From contig JBHGNT010000018.1 of the NCBI GenBank assembly GCA_043228905.1, forward strand, positions 9,734,001 to 9,798,000: DNA of 64,000 nt, given 5' to 3'. The notes beneath the pieces are model-generated. The model was not told the origin of the DNA. It worked only from the letters and a program-made list of their open reading frames with translations, and ran no database searches. Every line of letters starts with the position of its first letter. Position 1 is the first letter of the stretch. Both the position numbers and the translations under genes were made by a program. This document shows, piece after piece, positions 56,278 through 64,000 of this stretch. The DNA comes from Azolla caroliniana (lineage: Eukaryota > Polypodiophyta).

Positions 56278-59200
56278 ATGGACGATTCATTAGGAGGCAT
56301 GTTCAAGCTCACTGGCTCCAACTATTCAGTGTGGAAGTCGAAGATGAGGGACATGCTCGTGGTTAAAGATATTTGGTTGCCGGTTCAGTTCGGGGACAAG
56401 AGACCGGACAAAATCGATGCCACAATATTGGAGGTGATGCACATGAAGACAACGGCGTACATACGGTGCTTCATCGACATGATTCTATACAACAACTTCA
56501 ATGAAGAGAGCAAGGCTCATGAGCTTTGGGAGAAGATTGACATTATGTTTCAGAACAAAAATGTTGTTAATCAGGTTTCGGTATTATGGAAGCTAGTAAG
56601 ACTCGGGTACCAAGATGGCTCCAGCATGGCGGAGCACATGAATGCCTTCCAGGGGCTGATACACCAGGCAACATCATTAGAAGTACCTCTCGCTGATGAG
56701 GTACTAACACTACTACTCGGTTCCCTCCCAGATAGTTGGGAGACGTTGGTTGTCACTTTGGGCAACGCCGGGCCGGAAGGGAAACGGTTATTCCTAGCAA
56801 GAGTGAAGTCAAGCTTGCTAGATGAGGAGGCGCGTCAGAGAGATGAGGATACGTGCTCCAACTCCAAAGCGCTCATTACCGAATCAGAACACGGAAGGAA
56901 AAGGAACCGTAGTCCCCAGAACCGGGAGAAGTCGGGGACACGGTCAAAGTCAAGGGGGAGGCCTACCTGCTTCGATTGCGGCAAGCCGTGACACTTCCAG
57001 AAGAGCTATCGGCACTTTCGAAAAGAGAAGGAAACCGACGGTACCGATTCGAAGCGGACACCGGACCGGAATGGTAAAGACCGGAGGGAAACGGACCGGA
57101 AGGGAACGACGGAAATAGTAGAAAGTGAAGAAGAGTTGATGCTCATCACCGAGGAGAGTGAGTTGAACCTTGCCGGCGACGAGACAACGTGGGTTGTTGA
57201 TTCTGGAGCATCGTCCCACCTTACACCAGACCGTAAATACTTCTCATCCTACACAGCCGGTGATCACGGTTGTGTCCATATGGAGAATGAAGGTACATGC
57301 CGAATTATCGGCATAGGAGACGTATGACTGACAACACCAACCGGATGCAAGCTGCTGCTGAAGAATGTTCGACACGTTCCAGAGGTTCGACTGAACCTTA
57401 TATCAGCCGGTCGGCTAAATGATGAAGGCTACACGGGTAGCATCCGGAATGGAGTCATGAAATTCAGCAAAGGGAGCCTGATAGTGGCTCGGGCCCGGAA
57501 GGTCAACACTCTGTACCTGATGAATGCCCGGTTATGCCCGGAAGAAGTGAACGTGGCTTCTGACATTGCCGGTGAGGTATGGCACAAGAGACTGTGTCAC
57601 ATGAGCATGAAGGGGATGAAGAGGCTTGCTGATGACAACCTCATTCCGGTGAAGAACGTGCATCTTGAGAGGTGCACCAACTGCCTAGCCGGTAAGCAAA
57701 ACCGGACCTCCTTCCAATCAAGGCCACCGATGAGACGTAATGCACCATTGGAGTTGGTGCATATTGATGTGTGTCAAGTGGACACAAAGTCACATGCCGG
57801 ATCGCAATACTTCCTGACGTTCATAGATGACCACAATCGGAAGCTGTGGGCCACACCGTTGAAGACGAAGGATCAGGTGCTATCCGTCTTCAAAGAGCTC
57901 CACGCGAGACTGGAAAGAGAAACAGGCTAGAAGCTGAAGGCTGTTCGAGCAAATAATGGAGGAGAATACCGAGGGCAGTTCGAGGAGTACTGCCGCTCGA
58001 AGGGAATCCGGCTCGAATTTACCTTGCCGAAGACGCTGGAACTAAACGGGTTGGCCGAGAAGATGAACCGGACCATAATGGAGACGTTCCGGAGTACGCC
58101 GGTGCATGCAAAATTACCCAAGACGTTTTGGGCTGAGGCACTGTCGACGGCAACATACGTGATAAATAGATCACCCTCAGTACCCTTGGACGGAGACACG
58201 CCGCAGAGAGTATGGACCGGTAAGGAAGTGTCCTACCGGCATCTGAAGGTGTTCGAGTGTCTCGTGTACGTGCATGTAGCTAAGGACCGGAGAGGAAAGT
58301 TGGATCCAAAGACCCAGCCATGCATATTCCTCGGTTATGGCGACGATGAGTTCCGCTATCGAGTGTGGGACCTGGCCGACAAGAAGGTATTCCGGAGTCG
58401 AGATATTATCTTCATGGAAGACAAGACGCTCACCGACTGGGAGTCGGAGAAGAAGATAATGAACTCCGAGTCGACCGGTAAGGATCGATTCTACGATGAG
58501 CAGACCAAACCGGCAAGAGACCGGTTAGCACTCAATGAACCGGCCGGTGACTGTAAGGAGACAAAGCAGGCCGAAGAAGAAGGAATAGGTGAAACCGGAA
58601 TTGGCCAAGACCCTGAATCGGATTCGGATGAAGAACAAATAGAGGAGCCGGTTGCCGAAAGCCAAAGACGGAGATATCCTCTTAGAGAGAGAAGGGCCCC
58701 CTAGAGATTTCCAGATGCAGAGCATATGCTGCTAACCGATGAGGGGGAGCCTGGAAGCTTCGAGGAAGCTAAAAGTGACGCCCATAGCCACAAATGGTTA
58801 AGTGCCATGCATGATGAGATGGATTCCCTGCATGAGAACCATACGTACGAATTGGTAGAGTTGCAGAAAGGAAAGTGGGCACTCCGAAACAAGTGGGTGT
58901 ACAAGTTGAAACCGGGAGATGCCGACAACCCCCCGAGATACAAAGCCAGGATCGTGGTGAAGGGGTTCCAGCAGAAGAAGGGCGTGGACTTGGACGAGAT
59001 ATTTGCCCCGGTAGTAAAGATGACTTCCATCCGGACGGTGCTTAGCACAGCGGCAAGCATGGACCTCGAGGTAGAGCCGCTGGACGTGAAGACGACATTC
59101 CTTCATGGTGACCTCGAAGAAGAGATCTACATGCAGCAACCGGACGGATTCGTGAAGAAAGGGAAGGAGTACCTGGTTTGCCGATTGAAGAAGAGCCTAT

Positions 59201-60318
59201 ACGGATTGAAGCAGGCTCCCCGACAATGGTACCAGAAGTTCGACTCCTTCATGAACGATCAAGGGTACCACAAGACGTAGGCCGATCACTGCGTGTTTGT
59301 GAAGAAGTTCGAAGGAGGCAACTTCCTGATACTCCTCCTGTACGTGGACGACATGTTGATCGTCGAACAGGACCAAGCCAAAATACGGATGTTGAAGAAG
59401 GCTCTCAACCGAACTTTCTCAATGAAAGAATTGGGCCCGACAAGACAAATACTGGGGATGCACATCATCCGGGACCGGTCAAAGAAGCAATTGTGGTTGT
59501 CACAGGAGAAATACGTGACAAAGGTGGTTCAGCGGTTCAACATGTTAGAAGCGAAACCGGTCGTATCGACACTCCCGGCCAACTGCAGATTATATAGTAA
59601 GCAAAGCCCGAAGACGAAAGCAGAGAAGGCAGATATGATGAAGGTTCCATATGCTTCTGCCGTCGGGAGCTTAATGTATGCAATGGTGTGTACTCGACCG
59701 GATATTGGATACGCAGTCGGAGTGGTGAGCCGGTTTATGAGCAATCTCGGCAAGGAGCACTGGAACGCGGTCAAATGGATACTCCGGTACTTGAAGGGCA
59801 CTTCGAATATGTGTCTCCAATTCGGCTTCGGTAAACCTCAACTTGACAGTTTTACCGATTCGGACATGTCGGCTGATGTGGATACTAGCCGGTCTACATT
59901 CGGGTATGTAATGACATATGCAGTGGGAGCTGTTTCGTGGTAGTCGAGGCTGCAGAAGACGGTTGCGTTGTCAACCACGGAGGCGGAGTACATGGCGGTT
60001 GTGGAAGCCGACAAGGAAATATTATGGATGAAGGACTTCATCGGAGAGCTCGGTATCCGGCATGATGAATACTGGCTCTATTGTGACAGTCAAAGTACCA
60101 TCCACCTTGCTAAGAACGCAACGTACCATTCCAGGACGAAGCACATCCAACGTAGGTATCACTGGATCCGGAAGTGAGTAGAAGATCGAGAGTTCGTGCT
60201 GACGAAGATCCACACGGCCGAGAACGGGTCAGATATGTTGACCAAAGTACTGATACCCGACAAGTTGGATGCATGTCGGAAGCGGATCGAACTAGTAAGA
60301 CATCCCATGCCGGAGTGA
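56278..60318 (+). pseudogene. Copia E gag-pol polyprotein, one frame with seven stops
   Basis: The frame opens at ATG 56278 and closes at TGA 60316-60318, with no frameshift. In-frame stops are at 56989, 57325, 57928, 58702, 59278, 59941 and 60175. Domains: gag, zinc knuckle (CFDC, stop in place of Gly, Tyr in place of the last Cys), protease VVDSGASSHL, integrase HHCC (LWHKRL-like, CTNCLAGK), FIDDHNRKLW, then RANNGGEY where B has RADNGGEY (second catalytic Asp is Asn), LNGLAEKMNR, reverse transcriptase LLYVDDMLIV, RNase H DSDMSAD and YCDSQSTIHLA. From about residue 180 it follows B closely, whereas the first ~180 residues are a different gag. Confidence 0.92.
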
Positions 60319-60328
60319 AGGGGGAGTT

Positions 60329-60985
60329 TGTTAGGAAACACGTCCCTCCGGATGGGAAGTGAGAAGAACAATGTTGATGACCAACTCGGCCGAGGCCGGA
60401 TCTGGATGTGGAGTACCCAGCAACGGAAGACCCGGTGAGAACCGGATGACGAGTACCCGACAAGGAAGACCCGGTGAGAACCGGATGTTGCAGGCCTGGT
60501 GAGAACCTCTCATTGGATGGAAGGGACATATATGTAAATATGATCCAGAGAGCCCACTGGGGTTATATTTGTAAATAGCCCGAAAGTCATATTAGTATAA
60601 ATATGACCTAGGGAAAACTTAATGATAGAGAGTTGGTTGTATTATTATCGTTGTGGCGATAATTCAGAGCGTGACCGCGTACAGAGAAGAGAGACAGAGA
60701 AGAAGAGGTTGTTGCCTCTGTTGTAACCGCCTGGTGGCGAAACGAGGGAGCAAGAGGTCGTTGCCTCTGTGCCCCATTGTTGTAATCTTGATATAGTGAT
60801 ATTTTGCAGTCTGAGGGCTGTTGTGGTTTTTTTTCCTAGATTTGGGTTTTCCACGTTAACATCCAGTGCACTCTCTTCTTCACTGTTTCGTGTGTAGATA
60901 CATCTCTCCACATCCCTGTTTTTCTGTGCTTGATCCGACGTCTCGGTTGTGGCCGAGCATAACTAAGGAAACTGTATTCCTTTCA
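60329..60985 (+). repeat. 3' LTR of copia E
   Basis: This 657-bp LTR is preceded by the polypurine tract AAGGGGGAG and ends CCTTTCA. ACTTT follows. It has fewer U3 repeat units than the left LTR, otherwise is similar with scattered substitutions. Confidence 0.93.
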
Positions 60986-61402
60986 ACTTTCAAGTTCCGA
61001 AAACAATCGAAAACTTCACTTTTCTTTTCGATCAGGTAGATCCATGTGTGCCGGCTGTAGTCATCGATGAAGGAGACGAAATATCGATTCCCGCCAAGAC
61101 TAACATTTTGTCCCGGTCCCCCCCCATACATCCGAATGGATTAAGTCAATCTTGTTACGGCTTCGGTTTCTTTCGGTGGGCAATGGAAGCCGGTGTTGCT
61201 TCCCAAGATGCCAAGCTTCACATATTTGGGCCTTCCGGCCACTGAATTTCGGCAATCCGAAAACAACTTGTTTCGATTGCAGGTCTTGAAGCCTCCGGTA
61301 GTTGACGTGGCCGATCTGCTTGTGCTAGGGATCGATGTCTGATTCGATGTTTTGTCCTTTGGCAAACAAGGCGGTGCCTACGTCATTGGTGTCGAGGATA
61401 AA
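60986..61402 (-). pseudogene. Copia K polyprotein: GAG-pre-integrase and integrase N-terminus
   Basis: Read leftward from 61402, the sequence includes HxxIGHVNYRRLQDLQ, FGLPKFSGRKAQICEA, DLIHSDVWG, SFIDDYSRHTWIYLIEKKSEVF and DCFRNLK. It equals the start-of-window sequence of copia A. It breaks at 60990, where E is inserted, and resumes at 55509. A stop replaces Trp in the HHCC region. Confidence 0.85.
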
Positions 61403-61731
61403 TGTTGAGCGAGCAAGCTCAACCAGATCCGGATCGGCTGAATAATCCAGAACCAGATCGGTATCCGGAACGGAGAACGAGATCGATGTCCGGATGATAT
61501 CCGGAACTAGGAACTAGATCGGATTGAAACCGGTAGGCCGTTAGAGGTCTACAGATCCAGCCTAGTACGTAGGCATATTTTTGGGAGTCAGTGATAGTCG
61601 CTCATGTGAGCATTGAAGTACCTGTCAGTACTTTTGTCAGTCCTTTGTGGACTTGTATAAAAGTGCTCTCTGAGCACATTCTATGTACATAGAATATTGA
61701 GATTATTATTTTGAATAGAGTTTTATGTTCT

Positions 61732-61766
<35 letters not shown>

Positions 61767-61867
61767 TATGCTTATTCTCTGTGTTAAGCTTCCATTGAAC
61801 TTTTCTCTCTACTGTTGCTATCAGATACAGCCGGTTTGTGATACGCTTCCATGCGCTAACTTTCACA
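61403..61867 (+). repeat. Solo LTR, A/K family, opposite orientation to its host
   Basis: This 465-bp LTR, TGTTGAGCGAGCAAG to CTTTCACA, is flanked by a perfect TSD ATAAA (61398-61402 and 61868-61872). It contains TTGTATAAAAGTGCTC (near 61652) and a CT run (about 61734-61761). No internal coding sequence is attached. It is related to the LTRs of K and A. It is inserted between GRRDRRMFI and the rest of K's GAG-pre-integrase region. Confidence 0.9.
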
Positions 61868-63176
61868 ATAAACATCCTCCTGTCCCGACGCCCTTGCACA
61901 ATTATATAGCCCTCTTCCTCAATGAAGCACCCGAGATGCATAAACCGCACCTACATCCCTTAGTCGATGATCTGCCTGACCGACACCAGGTTCTTTGTGA
62001 TTGTCGGAACATATAGTATATTCATTAGGTTTCCATTTTTTCTGACATGGCTTAACGGAACTTCTCCGACATGCACAATCGGGTGAGGAGTGTCGTCTCC
62101 AGTTTCGACAACTCCCGGTTGCTCCACCTTTTCTAGAAACGAGAACCACTCTTCGTGGCTCGTCATGTGGTTAGATGCTCTGGAGTCAATATACCATACT
62201 TCCTCCAATCTAGAAGTGGTCGTCTTCATTGAGTTCGCCTTGTGCTTCATCACGAAGGCTAGCCCTTGTCCAGTCTTTCCGATTTCGGATCCTTCCGATC
62301 CTGCCAGTTCCCTTGTCCAGCCTTGCCGGATTCGGATTTTTCCAAATCGGCGCGTTTCTTCCAGCACTCGCTTTTTCGGTGGCCTTTCTTGCCACAATAC
62401 CAACATTCCGTATCGGCTTTTGATTGCCGGTTTCTGGCATCATTTTGACTCCCCCTGCTTGTGGAGGGTCCAAAACTGCTATCAGCATTATCTCTGTGCC
62501 TCCGATTCTGCTCTTGCCAACCGTCGCTATTGCGTGCCAACCCACCTCGACCTCCATGCCCATGGGGTCGATCCGCCTTCGTGTACAACATTTGGTTGTC
62601 TGATTGAGTGGTCCTTGACCCACTTTCATGGTTTTCTTTGACCATAAGCATCAATTGCAGGTCGAAGGACGATGGTTTCTCCCGGGTGCAAATTGCCGTC
62701 TGGATTGGCCCGTACTAGTGTGCTAGACCACCGAGGTAGATCTGGACCATCTTGTCCTCGTCCACCATTGGACCTGAGCACGTTGTAGATCTCCTTGATA
62801 CTTCTGAGCCCTGGTACTTGCGGGGAAAATCTTCCGAAGATTTTCCCAGGCCTCCTTTGGTGATTTTGCATCTTTGATGTAGCCAAGCATCTGGTCGTGC
62901 ACACAGGACGCGAGGCAGTACAACACTCTACTCACTCATTGCTCCCATACCGAGAAGTCCTTGGGTGTCGAATTTGGCGTTGCTTCATTCACTCCTTCCA
63001 TGTAGCTCCAGTAGGTATTGGTGCATTTTATACGACCATGACGCATAGTTGCTCCGATTGAGCTTTTCTGTTGGAAGTGAGTTCACCATGCTTCTGTCCA
63101 TACATTCCTTCCTGTTCTTTACCAGCTGTTAGGGTTTGTCTGTGAGCGACATTCGTCGGCAGCAAAGGATTCTAAA
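61868..63176 (-). pseudogene. Copia K gag and protease
   Basis: Read leftward: gag with YWSYMEGVNEATPN, LASCVHDQMLGYIKDAKSPKEAWENLRKIF; an intact zinc knuckle CWYCGKKGHRKSEC (near 62400); protease YIDSRASNHMTSHEEWF, with Arg where the catalytic triad Gly is expected; then NLVSVRQIID and GRRDRRMFI. It is similar in layout to element G. Stops and frameshifts occur, including a TGA after WEQ in gag. Confidence 0.83.
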
Positions 63177-63191
63177 CCCTCACTCATACCA
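63177..63191 (-). promoter_or_regulatory. Primer-binding site of copia K, degraded
   Basis: The reverse complement begins TGGTATGAGTG, differing from TGGTATCAGAG at a few bases, directly inside the 5' LTR. This supports the minus orientation of K. Confidence 0.7.
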
Positions 63192-63672
63192 TGTCAAAGT
63201 TAATATGTGGAAGCTTAGATAAACGGGCTCCACCGGATAACAACAGTAAAACAGAGATGAAGGTTTAATGGTAGCGTAAGAATACACAGTACACAAGAGA
63301 GACAAAGAGAGTTGAATAGCATAAAACTAAATTCAAAATAATAACAACACTCTGTACATAGGATGTGCTCAGCGAGCACTTTTTATACAAGTCCACAAGG
63401 GATTGACAAAAGTATTATGTACTTCAATGCTCATATGAGCGGCGGACACTAACTACGAGGACCATGACTACCTAGTCGTCTAGAAGAGTAGGCCTCTAAA
63501 CGGCCTATTGGTTCACACTTGATTTTGGCTCTCTGATCGGGCTCCTAGTTCCGGATACCAATCTGGTCCATCCGTCCCGGATTCCAGATACTTATTTGGA
63601 CACCGATCTGGATACGATTCGGCTCAGGCTTGTTCAGTCGATCCGGATCCGGTTCAGCTTGTTCGCTCAACA
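63192..63672 (-). repeat. 5' LTR of copia K
   Basis: This 481-bp LTR's reverse complement starts TGTTGAGCGAACAAGC and ends TAACTTTGACA. It pairs with 44745-45204 and is the right boundary of the nest. Confidence 0.87.
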
Positions 63673-63902
63673 TGCATTTTAGGAGTTTAGTTCTTTTGAA
63701 AATTTTGGCGTTCAAGTTATAACTTTCATTAATTTTTGTTCTTCTTCTCCAACCCTCTTCTACTTCGAGATTTGAGAATATGTGGTTGTCATCATCACGA
63801 AGCTCATCGTGCATTGACACTTCGAGAAGGGGACCAACTAGCTAGCACACTAGTTGTTGAAGGGAGCACCAAATGACTCGAAAAAACTACACCCTCTTTA
63901 AG
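63673..63902. other. Unique flank right of copia K
   Basis: AT-rich sequence without homology to the nested elements. No feature is recognised before the possible gene start at 63903. Confidence 0.5.
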
Positions 63903-64000
63903 ATGTCATTGTCGTCGATTGTGGTTGCGGTCTTGGCGGTTTACTTGACTCACCCTCACATTTTGGAAGGGGTTTGCGATAAAGGTTCTTCTTTTCCATC
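63903..64000 (+). CDS. Possible 5' end of a gene with a signal-peptide-like start, cut by the window edge
   Basis: From ATG 63903 the frame is open to the window end (32 codons). It begins MSLSSIVVAVLAVYLTHPHI, a short polar start and hydrophobic core like a secretory signal peptide, then EGVCDKGSS. Nothing is known of the rest. It could equally be a chance frame, since 98 bases give little power. Confidence 0.25.
   Translation, partial: MSLSSIVVAVLAVYLTHPHILEGVCDKGSSFP

Larger units (their letters stand above)
55510..60985 (+). mobile_element. Ty1/copia element E, complete, seven nonsense codons
   Basis: This is a plus-strand copia with LTRs 55510-56245 (736 bp) and 60329-60985 (657 bp), both TGTTAGGAAACA to CCTTTCA. 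It has a perfect TSD ACTTT (55505-55509 and 60986-60990). LTR lengths differ because U3 holds different numbers of a ~38-bp repeat. Pol is closely similar to that of copia B, while gag N-terminus and LTR are not. It is inserted in antisense in the integrase region of K. Confidence 0.95.
44745..63672 (-). mobile_element. Ty1/copia element K, minus strand, split by D2, E and a solo LTR
   Basis: One copia element runs from its 5' LTR (63192-63672) leftward to its 3' LTR (44745-45204). Removing gypsy D2, copia E and the solo LTR leaves about 6 kb with gag, protease, integrase, reverse transcriptase, RNase H and a charged tail in order on the minus strand. Each insertion is bounded by a TSD in K sequence (CCGT, ACTTT, ATAAA). 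K is related to copia A through the protein and LTR. Many stops and a tandem duplication show it is dead. Its own TSD is not clear (GGCTT against TGCAT). Confidence 0.88.

Noticed and set aside
1-63672. Left and right nests as one segmental duplication
   Set aside because: Insertion sites, TSDs, orientations and LTR divergences of the guests differ between the nests. Shared families, not shared events, explain the similarity.

Overview
This is plant nuclear DNA, most likely from a flowering plant. The evidence is LTR retrotransposons primed by initiator tRNA-Met, GT-AG introns, a nuclear gene with a plastid/thylakoid-lumen type N-terminus, an AT-hook protein of a plant-type family, and long GA/CT microsatellites. 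I cannot name the species. Roughly three quarters of the window is retrotransposon, and two single-copy genes sit in the AT-rich middle.

Left nest (1 to about 24,000). The layers can be peeled apart using LTR ends, target-site duplications (TSDs) and broken reading frames. A decayed Ty3/gypsy element (H, 20,346 to about 24,000) was hit by Ty1/copia element G. The 5' LTR of G was then hit by copia element A, whose 3' LTR ends at 16,323. The integrase region of A received a young copia element B (324-5765, TSD TCTAC), and its reverse-transcriptase region received an antisense gypsy element D1 (7581-14,614, TSD ACGT).

Middle (about 24,000-44,744). An AT-hook gene lies at 26,882-28,117, behind a duplicated CT-rich leader. 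A seven-exon gene lies at 32,488-41,983. Its conceptual product is 244 residues with a twin-arginine hydrophobic N-terminus and a helical, PsbQ-like C-terminal part. Intron 1 of this gene carries a diverged repeat array and a copia element (I), which itself contains remnants of another copia (J). The remainder is AT-rich intergenic DNA with small tandem duplications, one probable solo LTR and a trace of a BED-type zinc finger.

Right nest (44,745-63,672). One minus-strand copia element, K, related to A, is split three times: by gypsy D2 (46,273-53,268), by copia E (55,510-60,985, TSD ACTTT) and by a solo LTR (61,403-61,867, TSD ATAAA). D2 belongs to the same family as D1, and E shares its pol with B. 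So two independent copies of one host family were each invaded by the same two guest families.

Most interesting points: (1) the D gypsy family has an unusual D-H-G protease signature, and its pol lies in the -1 frame behind a TTT-TAG junction inside a T5 run, the same in both copies; (2) B and E share pol but have different gag regions and LTRs, suggesting recombination; (3) the A/K copia family has a charged extension of about 200 codons after RNase H; (4) the AT-hook protein contains hexanucleotide-encoded dipeptide repeats, including a CCCTAA tract.
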